Below the pieces are notes generated by a model, which made no database searches, had not been told where the DNA came from, and saw only the letters and a program-made list of their open reading frames with translations. From Pseudomonas laurylsulfativorans (GTDB taxonomy: Bacteria; Pseudomonadota; Gammaproteobacteria; Pseudomonadales; Pseudomonadaceae), in NCBI RefSeq assembly GCF_002906155.1, contig NZ_MUJK01000003.1, positions 62,001-126,000 on the forward strand: 64,000 bases of DNA, in the 5' to 3' direction. Shown in pieces: positions 43,804 through 52,731 of this stretch. Each line of letters begins with the position of its first letter. Position 1 is the stretch's first letter. Made by a program: the position numbers and the translations under genes.

Positions 43804-44998
43804 TTTCTGGCTCGCTGCAGGTCTGCTGCTTCTGGTTGCCCTGAGTTTTCTGTTGATTCCGGTTCTGCGCAGCCGTCGCGCCCAGCGCGAAGAGGATCGT
43901 ACCGCCCTCAACGTCGCGCTGTATCAGGAGCGCGTGGCTGAGTTGCAGACTCAGCAGGAAGAGGGCGTGCTCGATGCGGCGCAAATGGACGCCGGTCGCG
44001 CCGAAGCCGCTCGAGAGTTGCTGGCGGACACCGAGGGCGTCGAAGCGCCGCGGGTATCGCGTCTGGGCAAGCCCTTGCCGTTGCTGGCGGCCGTTCTGGT
44101 GCCGGTGCTGGGCCTGGGGCTGTACATGCATTACGGCGCCAGCGACAAGGTCGAACTGACCCGTGAGTTCTCCCAGGCACCCAAGTCGATGGAAGAGATG
44201 ACCCAGCGCCTGGAGCGTGTGGTCGCCGCTCAACCGGATTCCGCCGAAGGCATGTACTTCCTCGGCCGAACCTATATGGCTCAGGATCGCCCGGCGGACG
44301 CGGCGAAGATGTTCGAACGCACGGTGAACCTGGCCGGTCGTCAGCCGGAGCTGCTCGGTCAATGGGCCCAGGCTCAGTATTTCGCTGATGGTAAGAAGTG
44401 GTCGGACAAGGTCCAGGCCCTGACCGACGAAGCGCTCAAGGCTGATCCGAAAGAAGTCACCAGCCTCGGACTGCTTGGCATCGCCGCGTTTGAAGGCGAG
44501 CGTTATCAGGACGCCATCGACTATTGGAATCGCCTGTTGGCGCAGTTGCCGCCAGACGACAAATCCCGCGAGGCGTTGCAAGGCGGGATCACCCGGGCTA
44601 CGGAGAAACTGGTGGCCAGTGGCGGCAAGGTTGCGCAAGCACCGGCGGCCAAGGCCTCGGCGTTGCTCAAGGTCAGCGTCGATCTGGCTGCGGATTTGAA
44701 AGGCAAGGTCCAGCCGGGTGACAGCGTGTTCATCTTCGCCCGTGCGATCTCCGGACCTCCGGCCCCGCTGGCGGTCAAGCGCATGACCGTGGCTGATCTG
44801 CCGGTGACTGTCGAACTGGGTGATGCCGACGCGATGATGCCGCAATTGAAACTGTCGAACTTCCCTGAAGTCCAACTGGTTGCGCGCATTTCCCGTGCTG
44901 GCAAACCGACTGCCGGCGAGTGGATCGGTCGCAGCCAGCCCCTGGCCAGCAGCACCACCGCGCCGCAGACACTGATCATCGACAGCCCGGACAAATAA
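43796..44998 (+). CDS. ccmI: CcmI, apocytochrome c chaperone
   Basis: A 400-residue protein with two N-terminal membrane helices ([20 protein letters not shown] and [18 protein letters not shown]), a cytoplasmic leucine-zipper-like loop and a periplasmic TPR domain (about 135-290) that binds apocytochrome C-termini. The last ~110 residues form an extra beta-rich domain, as in other Pseudomonas CcmI. ATG 43796 overlaps ccmH. It ends the ccm genes. Confidence 0.92.
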   Translation: MIDFWLAAGLLLLVALSFLLIPVLRSRRAQREEDRTALNVALYQERVAELQTQQEEGVLDAAQMDAGRAEAARELLADTEGVEAPRVSRLGKPLPLLAAVLVPVLGLGLYMHYGASDKVELTREFSQAPKSMEEMTQRLERVVAAQPDSAEGMYFLGRTYMAQDRPADAAKMFERTVNLAGRQPELLGQWAQAQYFADGKKWSDKVQALTDEALKADPKEVTSLGLLGIAAFEGERYQDAIDYWNRLLAQLPPDDKSREALQGGITRATEKLVASGGKVAQAPAAKASALLKVSVDLAADLKGKVQPGDSVFIFARAISGPPAPLAVKRMTVADLPVTVELGDADAMMPQLKLSNFPEVQLVARISRAGKPTAGEWIGRSQPLASSTTAPQTLIIDSPDK

Positions 44999-45013
44999 CA
45001 GGAAAACGCAATC

Positions 45014-45421
45014 ATGACCGCATTCGCTCGTATCACCCTGCTCAGCGTCGTTATGGGGTTAAGCGCTTGTGCGGTCCAGCAACCAACGGAACATCAGGCA
45101 CCGCCACCGTTCCCGCCGTCACAGCCGCGTCCGACGCCATCGACGTCGCCTGTGCCGAGCAAGCCGACCATCCCGGCCAAGCCCTCCAAGCCGTTGCCAC
45201 GCACCTCAGCCAGCTTCGCGCCGCCACCGGGGGGTAACAGCCATTGGGACCAGAAGCTTGGGGTGTATGTGCTGGATGACCAGCCCAATACCTTTTATCG
45301 CCAGCGTACCTATTACCGCTGGGATAACGGCTGGAGCCGGTCGATCAGTCCGAACGGGCCGTGGGAAGATACGGATATCCACGGTGTGCCGGGTGGCCTG
45401 GGGCGGCAATTCGGGCAGTAA
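45014..45421 (+). CDS. Small Pro-rich lipoprotein after ccmI
   Basis: A 135-residue predicted lipoprotein. The lipobox is LSAC (Cys19). It has a Pro/Ser-rich stretch (about 28-75) and a C-terminal domain with several Tyr/Trp (FYRQRTYYRWDNGWSRS). No family is recognised. It is 15 bases after ccmI, so probably co-transcribed, and a terminator follows directly. Confidence 0.75.
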   Translation: MTAFARITLLSVVMGLSACAVQQPTEHQAPPPFPPSQPRPTPSTSPVPSKPTIPAKPSKPLPRTSASFAPPPGGNSHWDQKLGVYVLDDQPNTFYRQRTYYRWDNGWSRSISPNGPWEDTDIHGVPGGLGRQFGQ

Positions 45422-45453
45422 GGCAAAAAGGTGACCGTTGGGTTGCCTTTTTT
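45420..45453 (+). terminator. Rho-independent terminator of the ccm operon
   Basis: AAGGCAA and TTGCCTT form the stem, with a run of T after it (TTTTTT overall). It begins at the stop codon of the lipoprotein gene. Confidence 0.75.
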
Positions 45454-45509
45454 GTGGCCGTTGAAATTTCCGCGGTGGAGCCCATGTTAAGCGAGCTCAA
45501 CACAAAACC

Positions 45510-45614
45510 CTGTAGGAGCATCCGGTCGACGCTCGATGGCTCGCGATGACTGAGTGTCAGTCACCCTCAATGCTGGCTGTCTCACTGCTATCGCGAGCAG
45601 GCTCGCTCCCACAG
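45510..45614. repeat. REP pair (family A, left arm altered) before phnN
   Basis: CTGTAGGAGCATCCGGTCGA is a changed left arm with GGCTCGCGATG, and the right arm ATCGCGAGCAGGCTCGCTCC ends CACAGG. Confidence 0.7.
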
Positions 45615-45615
45615 G

Positions 45616-45813
45616 ATGATGTTTTTCTCACCGGCAGTCGGTGTTGTATCCACGATTTTGTCAGTGGAGCCGCACCGAACATCGTGCGCGGCGGATCGTA
45701 CTCGGGTAACGTGGCCGGCGCAGATCCGACTGCCGGAGGTTGGCGACGATTACCCGGTGGTCCAGCAAGAATGGCGACACGTGAAGAGGGTGGTCTGGTG
45801 GCGGGCAGGTTGA
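45616..45813 (+). pseudogene. Possible 3' remnant of phnM
   Basis: In this frame the last ~30 codons read QIRLPEVGDDYPVVQQEWRH and KRVV, which resembles the usual C-terminus of PhnM (a hydrophobic VR-pair, then PVVxxVWRxGxRV). It ends inside the start of phnN, as phnM does in phn operons. The upstream part is not PhnM-like and no start is convincing. It may be a decayed end of a lost phosphonate operon; the resemblance is short, so confidence is low. Confidence 0.35.
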
Positions 45814-46391
45814 TCTATCTCATCGGACCTTCAGGTTCGGGCAAGGACAGCCTATTGGATGCCGCGCGAACGAGGTTGGCCGAACGGGGCTGCCGCATCG
45901 TGCGGCGGGTCATCACGCGATCGGCCGAAGCCGTGGGCGAAGCGGCGCTGGGCGTCAGTGCGCAGCAGTTCGCCGATATGCAGGCCCTGGGCGCGTTTGC
46001 CCTGAGCTGGCACGCCAACGGGTTGTCCTACGGCATCCCGCGGGAAATTGACGATTGGCTGGCCGCCGGGCACGACGTACTGATCAATGGCTCCCGGGGG
46101 CATTTGCAGAATACGCGCCTGCGCTATCCGAATGTGTTGGTCCTGTTGTTGACCGTGGACCAGGCTGTGTTGCGTCAACGACTGCTGGCGCGCGGGCGTG
46201 AGTCGCTGATCGAGATCGATCAGCGTTTGGCACGCAATGCCCGATTCAACGAGCAACTGCTGGCGCAAGACCCGGCCGTGCTCCTGCTCGACAACTCCGG
46301 GGCGCTTGAGCATACGGTCCAGCGTTTGCTGGCCTGCATTGACGTGCAAGTCCCTGCGTTTGACGCTGGCGGGAACGAATACGAGCAATGA
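45798..46391 (+). CDS. phnN: PhnN-like ribose 1,5-bisphosphate phosphokinase
   Basis: A 197-residue guanylate-kinase-like enzyme with P-loop LIYLIGPSGSGKDSLLDAAR at the start. Family stretches LSWHANGLSYGIPREIDDWL and VLINGSRGHLQNTRLRYPNV confirm PhnN. It phosphorylates ribose 1,5-bisphosphate to PRPP in the C-P lyase pathway. GTG 45798 fits the conserved N-terminus and has GAGGG upstream; ATG 45771 would add nine residues. No other intact phn gene is in the window. Confidence 0.85.
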   Translation: MAGRLIYLIGPSGSGKDSLLDAARTRLAERGCRIVRRVITRSAEAVGEAALGVSAQQFADMQALGAFALSWHANGLSYGIPREIDDWLAAGHDVLINGSRGHLQNTRLRYPNVLVLLLTVDQAVLRQRLLARGRESLIEIDQRLARNARFNEQLLAQDPAVLLLDNSGALEHTVQRLLACIDVQVPAFDAGGNEYEQ

Positions 46392-46458
46392 CGTTCATGC
46401 TCGGTCACTGCAGGAATTGGCGCAGCCTACGGTCTTTTGACCTTGATTTAGCGGCCTG

Positions 46459-47346
46459 TCAGGCCTTCCTGGCCAGCAACCCCTGCACATACTCCACAAA
46501 CACCCGAGCCTTGGCACTGGCCATTCTCCCAGTGGGGAAAACAGCCCACAGGTCCAGGTTCGGCAGTGTCCAGTCCTTCATCACTTCCCGGACTGAACCG
46601 TCGGCCAGTTCCGGCGCGAACATCCATTCGGATGCCATGGTCAGCCCTTGGTGGGCCAGCACGGCTTCACGCAAACCCTCGGCGGCGTTGACGCGGATCC
46701 GGCCGCTGATGATCACCGATTGCTCTTCGCCGGCCTTGTTGAATTGCCAGTTTGAGCCACCACCGAGGGAGTAGACGATCGCCTGATGCCTGCACAGGTC
46801 GGCGGGGCAGGTGGGCTCGCCGTGTTTTGCGAAGTACGCCGGTGTGCCCAGCACCATGCGCCGGCATTCGGCGATCTTGCGGGCGGTCAGCCCCGAGTCG
46901 CTCAGCACGCCCATGCGCAGGGCGATGTCGACGCCTTCTTCCACCAGATTGACGTTGCGATCATCGAGCATCAGGTCGATGTTCAGTTCCGGGTTTTGCT
47001 CAAGGAAAGGCCCCAGGTGCGGAACGATGTGCAGCCGACCGAAGGTGACCGCCGCGCAGATGCGCAGGTTGCCGCTCAGCCCGCCGGCGGTACCGCGCGC
47101 GGCGTTATCGGCCTCGTCGGCTTCTTCGATGGCGCGCCTGGCCCGTTCGAAAAAGGCCAGCCCGGCCTCGGTGGGCGTCAGGCCCCGGGTCGAGCGCAGC
47201 AACAGGCGTACCGCCAACCGCGATTCGAGTTGCGCGATGGTTTTCGACACGGCCGGCTGGCCGATGTTCAGGCGCCGGGCCGCTGCGGAAAACGAGCCGG
47301 TTTCCACCACACAGACGAAGGTTTCCATTGCGCCGAGGCGGTCCAT
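46459..47346 (-). CDS. LysR-family transcriptional regulator
   Basis: A 295-residue LysR regulator. The N-terminal winged helix is METFVCVVETGSFSAAARRL with NIGQPAVSKTIAQLE, followed by the LysR substrate-binding domain (about 90-290). ATG 47346 is preceded by AAGGACC. It belongs to the CrgA/DmlR-like group by sequence. Its targets are not known; the dehydrogenase gene 150 bases upstream on the same strand is a possible target. Confidence 0.88.
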   Translation of the reverse strand: MDRLGAMETFVCVVETGSFSAAARRLNIGQPAVSKTIAQLESRLAVRLLLRSTRGLTPTEAGLAFFERARRAIEEADEADNAARGTAGGLSGNLRICAAVTFGRLHIVPHLGPFLEQNPELNIDLMLDDRNVNLVEEGVDIALRMGVLSDSGLTARKIAECRRMVLGTPAYFAKHGEPTCPADLCRHQAIVYSLGGGSNWQFNKAGEEQSVIISGRIRVNAAEGLREAVLAHQGLTMASEWMFAPELADGSVREVMKDWTLPNLDLWAVFPTGRMASAKARVFVEYVQGLLARKA

Positions 47347-47390
47347 TGGCAGGTCCTTGTGCAAAAAAACCGGAGGTTAACGGAAGCCCC

Positions 47391-47481
47391 CTGTGGGAGC
47401 GAGCCTGCTCGCGATAGCGGTCTAACATTCAACATTGATGCTGTTTGTCATGCCGCCATCGCGAGCAGGCTCGCTCCCACA
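47391..47481. repeat. REP pair (family A) between the dehydrogenase and LysR genes
   Basis: CTGTGGGAGCGAGCCTGCTC and its inverted partner TCGCGAGCAGGCTCGCTCCC fill the gap. Confidence 0.85.
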
Positions 47482-47499
47482 AGGGATAGGTGGCGACAG

Positions 47500-48219
47500 T
47501 CAGAATGCCGCTTTACCCACTGACGCACCGCCATCGACAAACAGTGTTTGCCCGGTGATGAACCCGCTCTGCTCCGACAGCAGAAACGTAATCGCCGAGG
47601 CAATTTCCTGGGGCTGCCCCAGGCGCCCCATTGGCACGCTGGCCAGATACCGCGCTTCACCTTCACTGCCCGGCGGGTTGTTGGCGCGGAACAGTTCGGT
47701 TTCGGTCGGTCCCGGCGCCACCGCATTCACAGTGACACCGCTTTGCGCCAGTTCCAGCGCCCACGAGCGGGTGAAGCTGACCAGCGCCGCCTTGGCCGCC
47801 GCATAAGCCGTGCGCTGGGCAATCCCGAGCACCGTCAGGCTGGAAATGTTCACTACCCGGCCCCAACCCTTGGCGCGCATGTTCGGCAACAGCGCTTGGG
47901 TGGCCTGCAAGGCCGAATGCAGATTGACCCGCATGACGTCGTCGAAGGTATCCAGATCGATTTCCCCGAGCGCTTGCGGGCGCACCAGGCCGACGTTGTT
48001 CACCAATCCGTCGAACTCGTACGTTTGGGCCAGGTCCTCCAGTACTTCCCTGGCCAGTGTCCGGTCGCTCAGGTCCAGCGGAAACAGAATGCCGGGGAAT
48101 GTCAGGTCGGGCTTGCGGGCAATGCCCACCACGCGATGACCGGCCCGGTCCAGATGCTCGGCCACCGCCCGGCCAATGCCCTTGCTGGCGCCGGTGATGA
48201 GAAAGGTACGTCGGGTCAT
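47500..48219 (-). CDS. Short-chain dehydrogenase/reductase
   Basis: A 239-residue classical SDR. The NAD(P)-binding motif is LITGASKGIGRAVAEHL, NNVG is at about 78-81, and the active site is the Ser of NISSLTVLG with YAAAKAAL. Sequence type suggests a 3-oxoacyl-ACP-reductase-like (FabG-like) enzyme, but the substrate is not known. ATG 48219 has AAGGAG upstream. Confidence 0.85.
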   Translation of the reverse strand: MTRRTFLITGASKGIGRAVAEHLDRAGHRVVGIARKPDLTFPGILFPLDLSDRTLAREVLEDLAQTYEFDGLVNNVGLVRPQALGEIDLDTFDDVMRVNLHSALQATQALLPNMRAKGWGRVVNISSLTVLGIAQRTAYAAAKAALVSFTRSWALELAQSGVTVNAVAPGPTETELFRANNPPGSEGEARYLASVPMGRLGQPQEIASAITFLLSEQSGFITGQTLFVDGGASVGKAAF

Positions 48220-48405
48220 GACAACTCCTTGTGAGGGCATACCGCCGGCCGGGCGGCACTTGGACTGAACGGGTCAGCCGCGAATCGCATCCAGCATCGC
48301 TTCAGGCTCTGGGCGCTGAGTGTAATCGGGAATGAAAGGGCTTTCATCAGGGCCTTACATCACACTCTGTAAAACAACCAAGCGTCGCGCTCCGGGATTG
48401 TATGC

Positions 48406-48434
48406 TTGAGTAAAGATAACTCTAGGGTTATTTT
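48406..48434 (+). promoter_or_regulatory. hicAB promoter with palindromic operator
   Basis: TTGAGT and TATTTT are spaced by 17 bases. A near-perfect 16-base palindrome, ATAACTCTAGGGTTAT (48416-48431, one mismatched pair), fills the spacer, where a bound repressor would block RNA polymerase. HicB antitoxins repress their own operon through such sites. Confidence 0.6.
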
Positions 48435-48462
48435 TTGTTTTTGCCAAGCAAGGAGGCTGGTG

Positions 48463-48624
48463 GTGCAGAGCAGGCTATTGATCAAGGAGTTGGTGGAAGC
48501 GGGTTGGACCCTGGACCGGGTCACTGGCAGTCATCAAAAGGATTTACCGATCGGGACGGTCAAGAGCATCAGGCGGCGAGCCGGGCTTTACTGCCCGCCA
48601 GCCAGTTACATAGGAGATCCATAA
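48463..48624 (+). CDS. hicA: HicA-family toxin with an internal deletion
   Basis: A 53-residue protein. The N-terminal part SRLLIKELVEAGWTLDRVTG with GSH matches HicA, and KDLPIGTVKSIRRRAGL matches its end. The middle part between the GSH and KDLP motifs (about 17-18 residues, normally GSHHxFxHP..VTVPHPK) is missing, apparently in frame. The fold and RNase activity are therefore doubtful, although the catalytic-type His after GS remains. A tail of about 12 residues follows. GTG 48463 or 48460 has AAGGAGG just upstream. It overlaps hicB by 1 base. Confidence 0.75.
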   Translation: MQSRLLIKELVEAGWTLDRVTGSHQKDLPIGTVKSIRRRAGLYCPPASYIGDP

Positions 48625-49028
48625 TGCAATATCCAATTTGTATCGAATGGGGCGACGAGAACACCGCCATCGGTATCCAGATCCCCGATATTCCAGGCGC
48701 GGTGACCGCCGGGGATACCTTTGAAGAGGCTTACAACGCAGCCGTCGAAATTGCCCACATCATGTTGCAGGAGATGGCGGCGGACGGCGATACGATTCCG
48801 ATGCCGACTTCGGCGGCATTGCACCGCGGCAATCCGGAATTCGCCGACATGGGCTGGGGCATGCTGGACCTGGACATCTCGCCATACATGGGCAAGACCG
48901 AGAAGGTCAACGTCACGCTGCCCGGCTATGTGATCCAGCGCATCGATCGCTATGTGCGCGAGCACAATGTCAAAAGCCGCTCCTCCTTTCTGGCGGATGC
49001 GGCGATGGAGAAGCTGGTTCGGCAATAA
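48624..49028 (+). CDS. hicB: HicB-family antitoxin
   Basis: A 134-residue antitoxin. The N-terminal HicB fold is YPICIEWGDENTAIGIQIPD to IPGAVTAGDTFEEAY, and the C-terminal DNA-binding part is VNVTLPGYVIQRIDRYVREH, typical of the ribbon-helix-helix type. The length and residues look intact. It neutralises HicA and represses the operon. With HicA truncated, HicB may have remained for repression or as a relic. Confidence 0.85.
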   Translation: MQYPICIEWGDENTAIGIQIPDIPGAVTAGDTFEEAYNAAVEIAHIMLQEMAADGDTIPMPTSAALHRGNPEFADMGWGMLDLDISPYMGKTEKVNVTLPGYVIQRIDRYVREHNVKSRSSFLADAAMEKLVRQ

Positions 49029-49044
49029 ACAGGAGGCGCCAGAG

Positions 49045-49110
49045 GCTTTCGCGCGCAGGCTCGCACACAAGGTTTGCAAGTAACCTGTGAGCGAGCCTGC
49101 TCCCGGGCGG
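49045..49110. repeat. Degraded REP pair after hicB
   Basis: TTTCGCGCGCAGGCTCGC and GAGCGAGCCTGCTCCCGG are REP arms with several changes, in reversed order. Confidence 0.5.
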
Positions 49111-49132
49111 CGATCCGACGATGCTTTAAAAC

Positions 49133-50338
49133 TTACGCTGTCGCCAACGAAGCCTTCTGCGAAACACTCAGGAACCGCAGCAACGCCAGCAGCGGAAATG
49201 CGCTGCCGACGATCACGATCCACAACCAGCCGCCGTGTTCGTACACAGCGCTGGCCACCGAAGAGCCGAAGGCGCCGCCGATGAAGATGCTGGTCATGTA
49301 CAGCGCATTCAGGCGGCTGCGGCTTTTGCCGTCGAGGGCGTACACCGCACGCTGGCCGAGGACCATGTTCATCTGCACGCAGAAGTCGAGCACCACGCCG
49401 GTGATGGCCAGGCCGATGACGCTGTACGCGGGATGGATAAACGCCGGCAGGAAACTCAGGCTGGCGAACAGCAGCGCCAGCAAGGACGCGATGCGGGTGT
49501 GACCCGCATCGGCCAGGCGACCGGCAATGGGCGCGGCAATGGCGCCGATCGCGCCCACCAGCGCGAAGATCGCGATCTCACTTTGCGATAAACCGTGATT
49601 GCGCGCCAGTTCCAGCGGCACGGCGGTCCAGAACAGGCTGAAGGTGGCAAACATGCAACCCTGGTAAAACGCCCGCTGACGCAGCACCGGTTGTTTGCGC
49701 AATAGCGTCCACAGCGAACCCAGCAACTGGCCGTAGGAAGCACTGTGATCAGGCTCACGCTTGGGAATGGTCACGGCCAGCACGATGCTGATGGCCGCCA
49801 TCAACACGGCGGCAATCATGAACATCGCCCGCCAGCCGAAGTGGTCGGCCACCACGCTGGACACCGGCCGGGCCAGCAGAATGCCGAGCAACAAACCGCC
49901 CATGATCCCGCCCACCACGCGGCCACGGGTCTCTTCCGGCGCCAGGTGCGCGGCCAGTGGAATCAGGATCTGCACCGAAACCGAACTGAATCCCACCAAC
50001 AGCGAAATCAGCAAAAACACGTTCGGCTGATCGGTAAACGCCGCACCCAGCAGGCTGGCGATTGCCACCAGCGTGGTGATGATCATCAACCGGCGGTTTT
50101 CCAGCAGATCCCCCAGCGGCACCAGGAAGAACAGCCCCAGCGCATAGCCGATCTGGGTCAGGGACACGATCAGGCTGGCCATGGTGTTGGTCAGGCCAAT
50201 GTCGGGGGCGATCAGGCCGATGATCGGCTGGGCGTAGTAGATGTTGGCGACAATGGCGCCACAGCAGAAGGCGAACAGCAGCACCATGCCTCGGGTCATT
50301 GTCGCGGTGCCGTGGGGCACCTGGGTCGCTGGGTTCAT
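49133..50338 (-). CDS. MFS transporter
   Basis: A 401-residue major facilitator superfamily protein with about 12 hydrophobic segments. The motif GDLLENRRLMIITT after the second segment is the MFS loop 2-3 signature. GRVVGGIMGGLLLGILLARP resembles the motif C of drug:H+ antiporters, so efflux is plausible. The substrate is unknown. It is divergent from the gene at 50574. Confidence 0.85.
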   Translation of the reverse strand: MNPATQVPHGTATMTRGMVLLFAFCCGAIVANIYYAQPIIGLIAPDIGLTNTMASLIVSLTQIGYALGLFFLVPLGDLLENRRLMIITTLVAIASLLGAAFTDQPNVFLLISLLVGFSSVSVQILIPLAAHLAPEETRGRVVGGIMGGLLLGILLARPVSSVVADHFGWRAMFMIAAVLMAAISIVLAVTIPKREPDHSASYGQLLGSLWTLLRKQPVLRQRAFYQGCMFATFSLFWTAVPLELARNHGLSQSEIAIFALVGAIGAIAAPIAGRLADAGHTRIASLLALLFASLSFLPAFIHPAYSVIGLAITGVVLDFCVQMNMVLGQRAVYALDGKSRSRLNALYMTSIFIGGAFGSSVASAVYEHGGWLWIVIVGSAFPLLALLRFLSVSQKASLATA

Positions 50339-50573
50339 AACGGGTCTCGTTGTACGGAAAGGAATGCGCGCAGGCTAATGGGCTGACTGAATCGGCGGAA
50401 GCGGGATTGGAGTGATAGCACTCATTCCATTGCGGAATGACTGGCGGACGCGTGCGTCGTCCGCCGAACTGCCTTGCGTCAGAACATCAAGGGTGAATGA
50501 TACATTCACTTACATCTGCTTCGATAGCGTGCTTATGTTCTCTCTCCATGTGTCAAAACCGGAGGGCCGCTCC

Positions 50574-50906
50574 ATGAAGGTGAAGTTTCGTCAGCTGATT
50601 CGCTGGGTTTCAGTCGCCACCTTGCTCAGCGTCTTCAGCGCTGGCCTGGCTCAGGCCGAGGATGCACCGGGCACGCGCATTGGTGTGCGTGGCGAGATTA
50701 CGGGCGTCAGCCCGGACGTTTTGAAAGTCCATGCCAACAGCGGCGACAACGTGGTGATCCATCTGACCAATGACACCAAGGTCCGCGCCGTGACCCTGGC
50801 CAACATCGAAGACATCAAGCCCTGCAGCTACATCGGCTCAGCGGCTATTCCTCAGGAGGATGGCTCCCTCAAGGCCTTGGAGGTCCACGTTTTCCCGCCG
50901 ATGTAG
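50574..50906 (+). CDS. Small exported protein
   Basis: A 110-residue protein with a signal peptide (LIRWVSVATLLSVFSAGLAQA, cleavage after AQA) and a compact domain (RIGVRGEITGVSPDVLKVHA) with a beta-rich OB-like look. No family is recognised. GGAGGG precedes the start. An in-frame upstream extension exists but lacks a ribosome binding site. Confidence 0.7.
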   Translation: MKVKFRQLIRWVSVATLLSVFSAGLAQAEDAPGTRIGVRGEITGVSPDVLKVHANSGDNVVIHLTNDTKVRAVTLANIEDIKPCSYIGSAAIPQEDGSLKALEVHVFPPM

Positions 50907-51012
50907 CCAGCGAGTGGCAACCGGCCATCCGAAGAAAAACCCGTATGGCCCCGACAGCTAGAATCTACAGGGGGGATCACTTCAATGTGTCCTTACAAGC
51001 GGGAGTATCACG

Positions 51013-51456
51013 ATGAAAGTCGTATCTTCGCTGGCGTTAGTCGTAGCGATCGGCGGGCTCTGTGGCTGTTCGACAGTGCCTGACAGCCAAGTCACCAACG
51101 TTCCCCTGAATGGCACCTCGATCAATGCCGGGAATATTGGCCGGCCGATCATGATGCCCAGCGGGCAGGACACCGTGTTCTGGTTTGCAGTCAGTGGCGA
51201 GCCCATGGGCAGCGCGCTGCCGGGGCGCTTGATGGCTTACATCTATCCGGGCAGCTGCGAGAACCTGGGTGCGAAACCGGCCTATGACATGAACGACGGA
51301 CCCAATGCGCGGTTCTATTCTGCGGCCTCGCACCAGTACTTCTGGAAGAGCGCACCAGTCGCCGTCGAGACCCTGCGAGCCGGTGGCTACGCCTTGGTGG
51401 TGCGTGAAAGCCCGGCTGACGGTCACCAGGCCATTTTCTGCGGCAACTTGAGCTGA
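51013..51456 (+). CDS. Small predicted lipoprotein
   Basis: A 147-residue protein with a lipobox LCGC (Cys19) after a hydrophobic signal (VVSSLALVVAIGGLCG). The rest has no recognised domain. Paired Tyr/Phe and Cys residues (YPGSCENLG, FCGNLS) suggest a disulfide. It is 106 bases after the previous gene, with AGCGGGAGTATCACG upstream. Confidence 0.7.
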   Translation: MKVVSSLALVVAIGGLCGCSTVPDSQVTNVPLNGTSINAGNIGRPIMMPSGQDTVFWFAVSGEPMGSALPGRLMAYIYPGSCENLGAKPAYDMNDGPNARFYSAASHQYFWKSAPVAVETLRAGGYALVVRESPADGHQAIFCGNLS

Positions 51457-51469
51457 ACAACTACCGATC

Positions 51470-51572
51470 CCTGTAGGCGCGAGCTTGCTCGCGAAAAAAT
51501 CAAGAGCGCCGCTGGTCATCTGGGCTTACGCGTTATCGTTGACGATTTTCGCGAGCAAGCTCGCTCCTACAA
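51470..51572. repeat. REP pair (family A) downstream of the lipoprotein
   Basis: CTGTAGGCGCGAGCTTGCTC and the inverted arm TTTCGCGAGCAAGCTCGCTC with CTACA. Confidence 0.85.
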
Positions 51573-51592
51573 TGGATAGGTGTTGTACCCAT

Positions 51593-51624
51593 AAAAAAGG
51601 CGACCTCCGCAGGTCGCCTTTTTC
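51593..51624. terminator. Bidirectional terminator between the lipoprotein and sbp
   Basis: AAAAAAGGCGACCT-CCGC-AGGTCGCCTTTTT: a 10-bp-plus stem with A-run and T-run on either side. It works for both converging genes. Confidence 0.85.
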
Positions 51625-51639
51625 GTTACCGCCCAGTCA

Positions 51640-52638
51640 TTACTGACCGCTGTAGATCTGATCGAAAACCCCGCCATCATTGAAGTGGGTCTTCTGTACG
51701 GTGCGCCAGTCACCGAAGGTCTTCTCGACCGACAGGAAGTCCACTTTCGGGAAGCGGTCGGTGTACTTGGCCAGCACGGCCGGGTCACGCGGGCGCAGGT
51801 AGTTCGCCGCAGCAATCTCCTGACCTTCCGGCGACCACAGGTACTTCAGGTATTCCTCGGCGGCGGCGCGGGTGCCTTTCTTGTCGACGGTCTTGTCGAC
51901 CACCGATACCGGTGGTTCGGCTTCGGCGGAAACGCTTGGGTAGATGACTTCGAACTGATCACGGCCGAACTCGCGGGCGATCATTTCTGCTTCGTTCTCG
52001 AAGGTCACCAGCACGTCGCCGATCTGGTTGGTCATGAAGGTGGTGGTGGCGGCACGACCACCGGTGTCGAGTACCGGCGCTTGCTTGAACAGCTTGCCGA
52101 CGAAGTCTTTGGCCTTGTTCTCGTCACCGCCGTTTTTCAGCACGTAGCCCCAGGCCGAGAGGTAGGTGTAGCGGCCGTTACCAGAGGTTTTCGGGTTCGG
52201 GACGATGACCTGAACGCCGTCCTTGAGCAGGTCCGGCCAGTCTTTCAGGGCTTTCGGGTTGCCTTTGCGCACGATGAATACGGTGGCCGAGGTGAATGGC
52301 GCGCTGTTGTTCGGCAGGCGTGTGACCCAGTTGTCCGGCACCAGTTTGCCGTTGTCTGCCAGGGCGTTGATGTCGGTGGCCATGTTCATGGTGATGACAT
52401 CGGCCGGCAGGCCGTCGATCACCGAGCGCGCCTGTTTGCTGGAGCCGCCGAAGGACATTTGCAGAGTGATGTTTTCGTTGCGCTCGGCTTGCCAGTGTTT
52501 CTGGAACGCAGTGTTGTAGTCCTTGTAGAAGTCGCGCATCACGTCGTAGGAAACGTTGAGCAGGGTCGGTGCGGCTTGAGCCACGCTGGTCAGTGCCAGG
52601 CCAGCGGCCAGAAGAGAGGCGCCAAAGAGTTTTTTCAC
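51640..52638 (-). CDS. sbp: Sbp, periplasmic sulfate-binding protein
   Basis: A 332-residue protein with a signal peptide (KKLFGASLLAAGLALTSVAQA). The mature part LLNVSYDVMRDFYKDYNTAF, the SFGGSSKQARSVIDGLPADV stretch and GYVLKNGG are hallmarks of the sulfate/thiosulfate-binding family (Sbp/CysP). It supplies the CysTWA ABC importer, which is not in this window. The start is GTG at 52638 with AAGGA upstream. Sulfur-limitation control is expected by family knowledge; no CysB site was identified. Confidence 0.92.
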   Translation of the reverse strand: MKKLFGASLLAAGLALTSVAQAAPTLLNVSYDVMRDFYKDYNTAFQKHWQAERNENITLQMSFGGSSKQARSVIDGLPADVITMNMATDINALADNGKLVPDNWVTRLPNNSAPFTSATVFIVRKGNPKALKDWPDLLKDGVQVIVPNPKTSGNGRYTYLSAWGYVLKNGGDENKAKDFVGKLFKQAPVLDTGGRAATTTFMTNQIGDVLVTFENEAEMIAREFGRDQFEVIYPSVSAEAEPPVSVVDKTVDKKGTRAAAEEYLKYLWSPEGQEIAAANYLRPRDPAVLAKYTDRFPKVDFLSVEKTFGDWRTVQKTHFNDGGVFDQIYSGQ

Positions 52639-52731
52639 TGCGCAATCCTTGTTCTATTTAAAAGATGGGGCATTTTGCCAGCGACTATAACTGGGCTCGC
52701 ATAGTCCCTTAAAGATTAAAAAGCTCTTTGC

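Noticed and set aside
45546..45797. N-terminal extension of PhnN from 45546
   Set aside because: The extension reads through a REP and has no homologous sequence; the conserved PhnN start fits GTG 45798.
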